DNA of 64,000 bases, from contig NC_135187.1 of the NCBI RefSeq assembly GCF_041146795.1, forward strand, positions 22,141,056 through 22,205,055, written 5' to 3'. Shown here piece after piece: positions 38,001-48,515 of the stretch. Positions within the stretch are counted from its first letter, which is position 1; the number at the start of each line of letters is the position of its first letter. Under the pieces are notes generated by a model. That model was not told the origin of the DNA, did no database searches, and was given only the letters and a program-made list of their open reading frames with translations. Made by a program: the position numbers and the translations under genes. This DNA comes from Maylandia zebra. Taxonomy: Eukaryota; Chordata; Actinopteri; Cichliformes; Cichlidae.

Positions 38001-41000
38001 AATTACTTTATGAATACATGCTATGTAATTTATTGTCTTTTGCAGCTAGAAATCAAAGAAGATGGGAGTGTATCCACTATTTTAAATTAAGTTATTCCCA
38101 AAGTCTTTAGAAAGAGAACAGGCCTTTGTGTGTTAATGGACGCATTTTTCTTTTACAGCACTACAGTTTACAACTGAAAGCCAAATCTCTGCCCACATTA
38201 CCAGGCTGCACTCTCGAGTCACACCAATAACGATGCAGCTCTGTTGCCTTTTGTCGTCCTTGGTTTTTCTAAATTGACAGACGCTATTACAACCCAGTGT
38301 CACTACACAACAATACGGCCATTTTACCTGAGGCATATAGAATGACGGGCCCAAGCACTCGTGGTTGGAGCTAACAATGCTGTTTATACCCAATTACACA
38401 TAAATTACAGTGTAATAAAACAAAACAAGGACACGCTCTTGTTTGTGTGCCGTGCTGTAGAAAGAAAACATCATGCATTATATGCCACTTAGTGTACTTC
38501 CCATATGGCAAACGCCATGGGCATGTCTGAAAAACCACACTACTGCATAAACAGAACGACAAAGCCAGCGGTGTCAGGATATGTATTACAAGTCTGAACA
38601 GACGGGTGTACTACGAGGCCAGATTAATAGCTTCGTAAGCCATGTTGAACTCAGAGTTTTCTGTATCAGAAAAATGGGTCTCTATCTGGCTAAATCACTG
38701 CAGTAACTTATGCTGAACACATAACCTTTATGTATTTATGTATTCAGCTGGTGATGCAGAAAATGTTTAAATGTTTTTATACTTGTTTCTAATCTGATGA
38801 CTAATCTCTTTTATATTGTTGGAAATGCAGCTATTAAGGCACAGAAAACACAACAAGAATACCAGCTGAATCAATAAATCTAATTTCTCTTTGAGCCGGC
38901 CATAAACCAAAGCGATTCCCAGGTCTCCTTTATTAGACTATGGGACAGTAAACTTTAATCTTAAAATGTATCCAGTTTAATGTTGCAGAGCTTTAACGTG
39001 CAATTTACCTTAAATTAAAATGTTTATTTTTCCGCTCGGTGTGCTAAATGACCAGATTAATGATTTTCTGCAGCATTACACTCCTTTATTTACAATTTAC
39101 TGGTATTTGTTTATGTTCTTTGTAGATTTCTAAACACCATTTTATCTGTATCATCACCTCTGATTGGAGTAGGACACACTATCAGGGCTCATTTGTGTGG
39201 AAGAAGAGTCATATCACAGACAATGAAGCAGAAAGCCTGGCTTAACAAAGAAAGCTTACAGTTACTGTTGTGATACCTGCCATCTCTAACTGAGGTTTTA
39301 CGTTTTGTCAAGACAAATAAAGCAAAGAAAGCCTCAGGGACTCTTATCCCATGCTAACTCTTAACATTTCCAAGTTGTAGCACAGTGTGTGAATAGAACC
39401 ATTTTACTCTGAATTATTCAAATGTTAAAAACTGACACTGACCAACACTGAACTTCTGAGATCATCAGCTGTGATATATACTCTGCAACCTTTTTACATA
39501 AGAGATCCCCAGTTTCTCAGTCATTTTAAACCACTTTTAAAAACATATTTGTTCTTGTTTACCTTCAAGTCTAGTTGAGCAGAGCAGAGTATGCAAACTA
39601 GGGGTGGGTTTTGATTATCAATTAAAATCGATTCCGGCTTGGATAACGTGATATTGATTCATTAAAATCCTGAATCGATTTTTTAATATAAATTTATTTT
39701 GCCCGAAATGCCAGAATCTCAGGTTAAACCTCACAAAGTTTCAACAACCACCAAACAGCTAAAACAGTAAATGAGAGCAGGAACATGGATTCTGCACAAA
39801 GACGTAAACACAAAGCGCGGACCCAACGGATCAGAAGCAGTGAGATGTTGCCTTTCTCACCTGACGGCACGGACACGGTCGGGGCTGAAAGCTGACAGCT
39901 CGCTGATTCTGATGTTTCGGCGGGTCTGCGCTTTGTGTTTACGTCCTTTTTGCGCTGATTCTAAAGCTGTTAGTTTGATCTCTCTCCAAACAATATTGAC
40001 TGAACCAGCAGCAAAAGAAGATCCAAACTTTGCTTCACATAAACATCGTCAAGAATTCACTCTGACTTTTGCTGTTTTGCTTCCACCACGATAAAAACCA
40101 CACTTCATGCACAGCTCTCTCTCTCTCTCTCACATTATACTTCAAGAACAGTTTCCCATCTAAAAATCTGTTTTCTTCATTATTCGCTTGCGCACAAGTC
40201 TACCGTTGTTTACAGCGCTGTCGGCCGCTGTTTTTTCCTCATTTCTGCTGTTCAGTAAGCTACTGAACAAATTTAAACTTTTTAAAATTATGCAAAATTG
40301 CAAAACGCTTGGCTGTGTCTCTAATAAAACATCTGTAACTTTGCTCTGCTTCACTTCAGCAGCATCAGGTAATATTCATATGTTGATTAATGGTTTTCTT
40401 TCGTTTTTGATTGACTGCACAATATATTTATAAAATCCCAGGCCAGGAAAATCACCTTCATGTTTTTCTGTGTTTTATCCACAGCTACTTTGACACAAAG
40501 GCATCTGCTGTGATGCTCACACCTTTGGTAAAGTCTCGCAAGTGTCAGCTTTCTTTTTATAGGTATACGAATATGGAAATGTACTGATGCATGATCTGAA
40601 TTATAATATTTCTGACTGTCTGAGGCAAAATTTCCCCGATTCAAATTGAATCGAATCGATTCGGGGCCTTGTGAATTGCAATCAAATCCATTCTAGAAAT
40701 CAGTGACGATACCCAGCCCTAATGCAAACACTCTTATCTACTCATTTTATTTGATTTTCAGTGTATAGTGAATGGTGATTTAGTGACTGGAATATATATA
40801 TAGCATATAGGAATGAACTCTGACTTGACTTTTACTATGAATGTGCCAACCTGTGTTAATAGGATAGTAGTAATTACTTGGGTAGGAGATGTTCAGTCGG
40901 ACAAACTTTGTCATGCCACCATTTCTAAATCACCCCAAGCATTGTGTATTTAAAAAAAAAAGTTTTAATACTGGCATGCCATTAAATATGACAGAATGAT

Positions 41001-43635
41001 CCATATTGGTAATACTGTTCAAATACTGAATACTGTTCAAATACAGTCTATAACTGTCTATAAGTTGTGTTTGATGTGCTCCTAGAGTGTATCCCACTCT
41101 GGGATCTTCTACTACTGACTGAAGCTGTCATATGAGTATTCTCACAGACATAAGTTTCAGAAAACTGCAGTCGACCCTGGTACTGTGTGTAGTTTGACCT
41201 GGAAAATGCTGATTTCAGTTGTACCTTCTCTTATTTAAAACTTAATGAGAGTCTACTCACCACTGGCCTGCTTTGAAGGTGAAGTTTGGATGCACGGCTA
41301 TTCTCAGTCTTTTTACCGTCTCTGACTCATTTATAATTCCACATACTTGTGCTGGATACAGAGTCTAAGTCAAAAACCCAGTTAGAGACACACAGAGAAG
41401 AGTTCAGTGGTGGGTTAATAATAGTGTGGCACAGTTAACAGACATCAAGATCAGATTCCTCAGCTACACACTGTAGACTTACATTTTGTCTGTAGTTGTT
41501 CGAGGTCCTCTCTAGGTGGTCCATTTGCCTTTTGGAGGACATATTTCTTCTACTGAAAAGGAAACGGTCTGGTCACTTGTCTCGTATGAAAAATACTGTG
41601 TCGTGCAGTGAAGAGCAAGAAAGCAGCCACATGTGACACACACACAAGAAAAAAAAAAAAAAAAATATAGGCAGCAAGTGGAGTTTGCCCTCACTGTCAA
41701 CAGGGAACCATCGAGTTAAGGATCCAGTTCATCAACATTAAAAATACAAAAAACCCTAAAACAAAAACACAGTTTCTCACTAACTCTTCGCAGCTCATTC
41801 ACAGCACCTCGCACACTGTGGTGTGCACAGGGCACCAAGTGCTGGAGGGGGCTCCAAAACAGGCTAATGATCATCGATCATAACAATCATAAGAACTTAT
41901 TTAAATTCAAGAAAAAGTACATTAGGCACCGTCAGACAATTAGAAGCAATATAAATACTACAATGAATTATGGTGCCCCCTACTTCATCTCCCAGCGGTT
42001 AGCAACAGACCCGCTGCCTACTACCATGATGTGCACACAGACTACTTAATGAGAGTCACCAGTAATGAATGCAGCCTGGGTTTAACAAAACAGCAGCTGA
42101 AGTAGTGCTTGTTGTTAACTGCTGACTTTCTTGTGAGTTTATTAAAAGCATGCAGATTTATAGGGTTACTTAAAGCAGCAGGATTATTAGTGTGTATTAC
42201 TACACCCTGCTAATACAGAATAAGACATAATTTTTTCATTATAAAATGATATAATTTTTTGCTTCAATTTTATTTGCAGGTTACAGTATTTGAACTACTC
42301 CACGTGTTTACATGGATGCATTACTGATACATTTGTATATCATTTTTTTTGTGGTGGGTAAACGAACTGCATATTTTCTTCTTCTATTTGATTTTTCATT
42401 AGTTAATGAATGACTGTTTTATCAGGGTTACACCCAGAAACATTTCACAAATGCTGAGAAAAGCCACAGACTGAAACATGTAACCAGAGAGCTGCATGCA
42501 TTTACACATTTAGCACAACAGCAGGATCTTTAGTAATTATTCCCATAATTTAATCCAAGCAGAGACTCGAGATCAGTCTGGACCTTATGCACGTCTCACT
42601 CTGTACACTCTGTGTTATGCACCTGTAACACAGAAAATCCCAGCAACCATTCTCCTGCCATCACAGCTGTGGGAACATTTTATATTTAATGTCACTAAAG
42701 CTCTTTTGTGTTTACTAGGGGCCAAAATATAATTCTTATTGAGTTTTTTCAGTTTATTCAAAAACCGAGATTTAAGGAACGGTCATTATTGGGCACATGG
42801 ATATTTCTCAAAGTGTCACTGAAAAGTTCCAGGAATGTGACCATTAAATATATAAATCACATCCTAGAAGTTCCATTATGCACCCTTGCTTGTGCACTTT
42901 GGCTCTAAAAAGGATGCGGGATCTCCACCAGTATGTCAAAACTGTGATCCTTACACCTGATGTCTACTTTGGCAAAGTGGATAACCAAGTTGACAATATC
43001 AGCCTCGAAATTAATTCCTGTTCCTATTTCCCACATGGACATAAATGAAAACTATTTGTTTGTAGCTAGAGACCCAACTCACCGCCTCCAATGATTCTAC
43101 ACATTGAAGTCAGGACAGTTGGTACCAAATAATGATGATGTTTGCTCTCTGCAAATGTTTAAGAGCCACAGTGAAATCACAGTGCAATGATCATAATGGG
43201 ACGCAACAGAAATATATAGGAAGCAATATAAGAATGAATTTCAAGGCTGATGTAAGGATTACCCCTTATAGGAAGTGATCTAAAAATAACAGCAATGCTG
43301 GAGGTAGTCTCCAAGATCTTGAAGAAGAGATGAAGACAAAAATGAGAACAAAAGCCATAATCTGACATTCTTTCTCATTTCATTTAGGCCTGTGGATAGT
43401 TTAAATCAGACTATATGGGCTCTGATTTTCTGTTGCTCGTAATACAAGAACAGGGGAGATGGGGGTCCACTCAAAAACATACACTTCTTTCGTTGTCAGA
43501 ATCTACTTTGCCCCCTCAGGAAACTCACCTCACGACAGAGCTGGGGCCCAGCAGCCTACAGCAGAGCAGACCGGCTGCAGGACACGACAGACTGAAGGTT
43601 CGAGCAGTGGCGGACAGTAAACAGGAGATCCTCAT
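33516..43635 (-). CDS. oxnad1: oxnad1: oxidoreductase NAD-binding domain protein 1, 7 coding exons, 311 aa
   Basis: A ferredoxin-reductase-like flavoprotein predicted to be mitochondrial; its natural substrate is not established. Coding exons in transcript order are 43635-43529, 41552-41483, 41364-41261, 36660-36519, 34333-34088, 33973-33865 and 33673-33516. All have GT-AG borders and the phases close to 936 nt. Residues 1-36 are Arg/Ser/Leu/Cys-rich without acidic residues, as expected for a mitochondrial presequence. [13 protein letters not shown] follows, then the flavin-binding part with GQWVDFFIP (~92-100) and GGFSMCSSP (106-114). The NAD-binding part has [12 protein letters not shown] (169-180), [12 protein letters not shown] (~212-223) and CGPPPM (282-287), and the protein ends in FEKWW. 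Length nearly equals human OXNAD1 (about 312). Two hAT insertions and a long AC repeat lie in its introns. It is convergent with rftn1, as in human 3p24. Confidence 0.96.
34940..35034. repeat. (AC)n microsatellite in oxnad1 intron
   Basis: A pure AC run of about 95 bases, the longest simple repeat in the window besides the TA tract at 52.2 kb. Confidence 0.97.
35182..35952. mobile_element. Non-autonomous hAT-type transposon, 771 bp
   Basis: Terminal inverted repeats CAATATTCCCTCT (left) and CAATGTTCCCTCT (right, read inward) differ at one base. An exact 8-bp target duplication CATGTACA lies at 35174-35181 and 35953-35960. The 124-residue frame at 35396-35770 shows no transposase motif. It lies in the oxnad1 intron between the exons at 36519-36660 and 34088-34333. 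Confidence 0.88.
36661..41260 (-). other. oxnad1: oxnad1 largest coding-region intron
   Basis: 4.6 kb between the exons at 41261-41364 and 36519-36660. It contains the hAT-type element at 39599-40721. The rest shows no recognised exon or RNA gene. Confidence 0.75.
39599..40721. mobile_element. Non-autonomous hAT-type transposon, 1123 bp
   Basis: The ends are TAGGGGTGGGTTTTG and, read inward from the right, TAGGGCTGGGTATCG. An exact 8-bp duplication ATGCAAAC flanks it at 39591-39598 and 40722-40729. Near both ends are ATCGATT-rich subterminal repeats. Inside is a second perfect inverted pair of 18 bases, 39801-39818 and 39928-39945 (GACGTAAACACAAAGCGC). No transposase was found. Confidence 0.88.
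41553..43528 (-). other. oxnad1: oxnad1 intron 1 of the coding region
   Basis: About 2 kb between the presequence exon and the exon at 41483-41552. It has an A-rich run near 41649-41665 and no recognised gene or transposon with definable ends. Confidence 0.7.
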
Positions 43636-43921
43636 CGCGACCTGGGTTCATGTCAGATTAGAGCAGAAAACACCTGGATTTAGCTTTCAAAGCCGGAGTC
43701 TGTACCTTATGCTTAGCATCACATATGAGTATTTTATACACCCACTTTTGTTTCTTTTCCGATCAGTATACACCTCCATGTATTAAAATCAGACTATTTT
43801 TAATGGAGTTTGGTGTGACCGCCTCCATCATGAGGTTAGCCGGCTAGTTGAAGCTAGCTACCGAGTAAATGCCGGTTACATTTCATTACTTGACACAAAC
43901 TAATCATATTTTTCTTCTTAC

Positions 43922-44060
43922 CGGCATAAGAGAGGACTTTACTTCTGTCAAACGCTCTTCATAATTGTCTCGTGTACCTTCGGAATAACCTTGGTGGTCT
44001 TATGATGACATGACGCGACAGGTGACTTCTTCTTCGTCGTTTTACTGCGGCTGGCGACTT
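43922..44060 (-). other. oxnad1: Probable oxnad1 5'UTR exon and promoter region
   Basis: On the minus strand a TATGCCG|GTAAGAAG donor occurs at 43921/43922. A plausible acceptor (AACCCAG|GTCGCGATG) sits just before the start codon at 43635, so a leader exon upstream is likely. The upper limit is arbitrary and the start site was not determined. Confidence 0.4.
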
Positions 44061-44584
44061 CTTCTGTTCTAGTAACGCCCCCTGTTGGCAAATAGCATCC
44101 AGCGCCTGACCAGAACCCACATTCTTAGTTCAAAAGCAATTGTACTCCCTCAGAAAAAAACACAAACACAACGTAAATCCATCAGATGTCACTTGTGCTA
44201 CGGTCTCATTATTTTAATAGTGACTTATTCACCAAAGTTTAATGTTTAGCGTTGAGCTCTGCAGGAGATTTTTGCCTTCTCTGTTATAGGTGCCATAGTG
44301 TATTAGACAGTCTCACAGTTTATATAGCCCATTTTAATGGATAGAATCCTTTAAATACTTTAATTCAAAAATTAACAAAATGCCATATTAATGAGGGCAA
44401 TCTCCACTTTAGTTTTTTGTCACATGGCTGCTCTGTTGAATTTTACTTATTAATGCATGGATAACAGGCAATATAGAAATAAATTTGGCTCCATCTTGTG
44501 GCCATAAACAGTGAACATTGCAACGCCAGAGGGTGAAATTGTGGTAGTGTCAAGGCTGGCTGTGGAGCAGGCAAGAATTGGACC
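44061..44584. other. Spacer upstream of oxnad1
   Basis: About 520 bases with no recognised gene. The final stretch before 44585 may be the left part of the repeat interrupted by the Tc1 element. Confidence 0.4.
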
Positions 44585-44586
44585 TA

Positions 44587-46179
44587 CAGTGGGGCAAAAA
44601 AGTATTTAGTCAGCCACCGATTGTGCAAGTTCCCCCACTTAAAATGATGACAGAGGTCAGTAATTTGCACCAGAGGTACACTTCAACTGTGAGAGACAGA
44701 ATGTGAAAAAAAAAAATCCATGAATTCACATGGTAGGATTTGTAAAGAATTTGGAAAATAAGTATTTGGTCACCTCAAACAAGGAAAATCTCTGGCTCTC
44801 ACAGACCTGTAACGTCTTCTGTAAGAAGCTTTTCTGTCCCCCACTCGTTACCTGTATGAATGGCACCTGTTTGAACTCATCATCTTTATAAAAGACACCT
44901 GTCCACAGCCTCAAACAGTCAGACTCCAAACGCCGCCATGGCCAAGACCAAAGAGCTTTCGAAGGACACCAGGAAAAGTATTGTAGACCTGCACCAGACT
45001 GGGAAGAGTGAATCTACAATAGGCAAGCAGCTTGGTGTGAAAAAATCAACTGTGGGAGCAATCATCAGAAAATGGAAGACATACAAGACCACTGATAATC
45101 TCCCTCGATCTGGGGCTCCACGTAAGATCTCATCCCGTGGGGTCAAAATGATCATGAGAACGGTGAGCAAAGATCCCAGAACCACACGGGGGGACCTGGT
45201 GAATGACCTGCAGAGAGCTGGGACCAAAGTAACAAAGGTCACCATCAGTAACACACTACAACGGCAGGGAATCAAATCCCGCAGTGCCAGAAGTGTTCCG
45301 CTGCTGAAGCCAGTGCATGTCCAGGCCCGTCTGAAGTTTGCCAGAGAGCACATGGATGATACAGCAGAGGATTGGGAGAATGTCATGTGGTCAGATGAAA
45401 CCAAAGTAGAACTTTTTGGTATAAACTCAACTCGTCGTGTTTGGAGGAAGAAGAATACTGAGTTGCATCCCAAGAACACCATACCTACTGTGAAGCATGG
45501 GGGTGGAAACATCATGCTATGGGGCTGTTTTTCTGCCAAGGGGACAGGACGACTGATCCGTGTTAAGGACAGAATGAATGGGGCCATGTATCGTGAGATT
45601 TTGAGCCAAAACCTCCTTCCATCAGTGAGAACTTTGAAGATGAAACGAGGCTGGGTCTTCCAACATGACAATGATCCAAAACACACCGCCCGGGCAACAA
45701 AGGAGTGGCTCCGTAAGAAGCATTTGAAAGTCCTGGAGTGGCCTAGCGAGTCTCCAGACCTCAACCCCATAGAAAATCTGTGGCGGGAGTTGAAAGTCCG
45801 TGTTGCTCGGCGACAGCCCCAAAACATCACTGCTCTCGAGAAGATCTGCATGGAGGAATGGGCCAAAATACCAGCTACTGTGTGTGCAAACCTGGTAAAG
45901 ACCTATAGTAAACGTTTGACCTCTGTTATTGCCAACAAAGGTTATGTTACAAAGTATTGAGTTGTATTTTTGTTATTGACCAAATACTTATTTTCCACCC
46001 TGATTTACGAATAAATTCTTTACAAATCCTACCATGTGGATTCATGGAATTTTTTTTTTTCACATTCTGTCTCTCACAGTTGAAGTGTACCTCTGGTGCA
46101 AATTACTGACCTCTGTCATCATTTTAGGTGGGGGAACTTGCACAATCGGTGGCTGACTAAATACTTTTTTGCCCCACTG
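44587..46179 (+). mobile_element. Complete Tc1-like transposon, 1593 bp
   Basis: It is flanked by TA at 44585-44586 and 46180-46181. Both ends start CAGTGGGGCAAAAAAG, and the inverted repeats run about 190-205 bp (44587-~44776 and ~45975-46179) with only a few differences. One arm has an extra block of under 20 bases. Long inverted repeats of this IR/DR type are usual for fish Tc1 elements. The intact transposase frame lies between them. High arm identity and an open frame indicate a recent insertion. Confidence 0.96.
44938..45960 (+). CDS. Tc1-like transposase, intact, 340 aa
   Basis: Cuts and reinserts the surrounding element at TA dinucleotides. The N-terminal ~110 residues form a paired-type helix-turn-helix DNA-binding region ([19 protein letters not shown] at ~29-47), followed by the linker [10 protein letters not shown] (54-63). 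The catalytic domain has Asp153 in WSDETK, Asp244 in [11 protein letters not shown] and Glu279 in NPIENLW. That gives the DD34E spacing of Tc1. The glycine-rich segment [19 protein letters not shown] is at 186-204. Length is what the family normally has and there is no stop or frameshift, so the protein may be functional. The start ATGGCCAAGACC is preceded by CGCC. Confidence 0.96.
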   Translation: MAKTKELSKDTRKSIVDLHQTGKSESTIGKQLGVKKSTVGAIIRKWKTYKTTDNLPRSGAPRKISSRGVKMIMRTVSKDPRTTRGDLVNDLQRAGTKVTKVTISNTLQRQGIKSRSARSVPLLKPVHVQARLKFAREHMDDTAEDWENVMWSDETKVELFGINSTRRVWRKKNTELHPKNTIPTVKHGGGNIMLWGCFSAKGTGRLIRVKDRMNGAMYREILSQNLLPSVRTLKMKRGWVFQHDNDPKHTARATKEWLRKKHLKVLEWPSESPDLNPIENLWRELKVRVARRQPQNITALEKICMEEWAKIPATVCANLVKTYSKRLTSVIANKGYVTKY

Positions 46180-46181
46180 TA

Positions 46182-46760
46182 AATGCAGGACTCGGAAATT
46201 AGAAGCACAAACTAAAAAGTGGCTTTATTAACTTAAACTAAGCACAATATAATAAGATGAAAAAATAAAATCTACAACTCTTCATGGAAGAGGATTACTG
46301 CAAGGGAAGACACAACAAGGCAGGAGGATGAGACAAAAAGCAAGGGCAAGGCAAATATATACAAACACAGGATAACAAGAGGATGGGAAACAGGTGGGAA
46401 CACAGCTGGGGATCACTAACATATTGACATCGGAGGAAGTAAAACTCGGCACGAGGCTTAGTGGAGACAAACCCCCCAAAAAGAAGGAAGGAACAGAATA
46501 CAAGAAAAGAAAGGCAGACATGACACAAAGACAGAAAGGTAAACAAACACAGACAAGAGACAGAAACACATTTAGGCAGGAATAACCAGGGATTCCTGTA
46601 ACACACTGAAACCAATAAATAATACTTAAAGTATGAAACCAGAACATAAAAGACTAACCCTTAGGCCACAGATAATCAAAAATACCAGGATAAAGAAAAC
46701 TCAAAACAGGCCCAAAACTTAGAAAGCCTGGGACCAGGACACACAGCTTGCTCCTTCTTT
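46182..46760. repeat. Probable interspersed repeat interrupted by the Tc1 insertion
   Basis: The block GAGGATGGGAAACAGGTGGGAACACAGCTGGGGATCACTAAC and the following A-rich stretch look like a common fish dispersed repeat. Sequence on both sides of the Tc1 (GCAAGAATTGGACC|TA|AATGCAGGACTC) reads as one interrupted unit. I recognise this from memory only. Confidence 0.35.
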
Positions 46761-46881
46761 TAAAGTCTCCTTCATGTTTGTTTAATGTTTCTTAATGATT
46801 TCACTAATACAGCCACATGCTTTTTGCTTTTTTCACAACTGCTTTCACATTTTTTGATGTGGAGGATAAAGGATTGTATAA

Positions 46882-48226
46882 TACAGTACAAAAGTCTTCA
46901 GCCACCCCTCATTTCTTGGTGTCATTTCTTTCCCTCTACTTATTGATGATGATTTGTAACAAATAATTTGATTTGGATCCATCATTCCATAACACCTGTT
47001 GATACTGATTTTCAGTCCAATACTGTGTAATTTGACAGTCTCTTCTTCCCATTTCCCTTTATTAAGAATAGCTTCATGAGATCCACCCTTCCACTGAGGC
47101 CATTTTTTTTAAAAGAGGTTTCAGTGAACAGTAGATGGATCAACTGCAGGGTCAGATGGATCTCTCAGGTCCTGTGTTAGATCTTGGCTGGTTTTATTCC
47201 TCTTTCTTATGGACATGACTTTCAGATACTGTTCATCTGCTGTACATAGTTTTTTTAGGCCGGCCACTTCTTTTTCTGCCTGAACTTGTCCAGTTTCCTG
47301 GCATTTTCTAAAGACACAGTACACAGCATGTGGTGTTATGCCCAGTTTTTAGCTAATAGCTCTTTGGGAATCACTTTGTTGTTGCAAAACCAGAATTTTA
47401 TGCCTGTCAAACTGTGTTTTCTTTGGCGTTGTTCATAGATTTGACTAAAAAAACTGAAACAAACTCTGTGTTTTTGTTACAGGCTGCTCATAACAAAGTG
47501 CCCGAAGTTACATTTTAAAACTGGTTCTTTGCTAAGCTGTAGACATAACACTGATTCATCGCTTGAGTTAGGTGCCTTTTTATGCTTAAATGGTTCAAAG
47601 GTCAGTGTTAAGTGGCTTAACAAACACGTTTGTAGTGCAGTAAAAACAAGTGCAAAGTGCAGCCTTTTGTTATTTGCCCTGCTGAAACTCATTTAAACAC
47701 ACTTGACAGTGATATGTATCAAGTTAAAGAAGTTTCTGGCAGTTTGTTTTCCAAAAAAATACTTATTCAGATACATTGTATTTGTATTCAAATTGTTATG
47801 AATTTAAACAGTTAGGACATTTTACTATAATTTACATAACAAAGTCGTAATAAAATTAATCAACTGTACTCAAAAATGATCCCGTGTGAACCTGTTCCTG
47901 TCAGTCTGAAAACCAATTGTCATTTAAAATCGCTCAATTTGACTCTGAGCGACAGGTCAGAGGTCAACTGTGACACAGTATTTTAAATACCATCCTACGT
48001 GAAATCCTATGTTACTTTCTACAGCTTGACACAGACACACCACCCTTGTATGAATCATACGTTGCAAGTTATAAGGCTTTCCATTATAATTTTCCACCAA
48101 AAAAATCAGTAAATAAAATGTAAAGACCTTGGCAGATATAAGCCACATTGTAATGGATTCCAACATGACCACACTCCACACAGCAGAGATAATGCTGGTT
48201 GGTTCAAGACTTTTGTACAATAATGT
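46882..48226 (-). pseudogene. Decayed Tc1-like element, minus orientation, about 1.3 kb
   Basis: The ends share GTACAAAAGTCTT in inverted orientation (left TACAGTACAAAAGTCTTCAG; right CAAGACTTTTGTACAATAATG). The minus-strand frame at 47121-47324 reads SIRKRNKTSQDLTQDLRD, a Tc1 transposase segment, then stops. No intact catalytic core remains. Confidence 0.75.
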
Positions 48227-48261
48227 AGATCAGTCAGAAATTCAACCGAATGCTGGTTTTG

Positions 48262-48515
48262 TCATTGGTTAGCAATGCTGCCTGGCACCAAGCAGTTTCC
48301 TGGTTCGAAGTTTGCATGTTGTCCCTGCGTGGGTTTCCTGGCTTGCTCCCACAGTCCTGGACACGTTCAGTTGATTGGCAATTCAAAACTGGCCATGGAT
48401 GCGAGGTAGATAAAGCACTGTATGAAAGTGAAAAACATATGACTTGTAGTCTAAAGTCTTTGAGTGGTGAGTAAGAGATTAAAGCACTGTATAAATGCAA
48501 GTGCATTGCATTACT
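48262..48515 (+). repeat. tRNA-derived SINE-like repeat
   Basis: The motifs GGTTAGCAATGCTGCCT and GGTTCGAAGTTTGCATGTTG resemble A-box and B-box promoter parts. They are followed by CCTGCGTGGGTTTCCTGGCT and a tail TTTGAGTGGTGAGTAAGAG..AAGCACTGTATAAATGCAAGT, as in widespread fish SINEs. It is internally deleted relative to what I remember of the family. Confidence 0.6.

Noticed and set aside
44919-45866. 315-residue minus-strand frame opposite the transposase
   Set aside because: It is the antisense shadow of the Tc1 transposase. The plus-strand frame has all the catalytic motifs.
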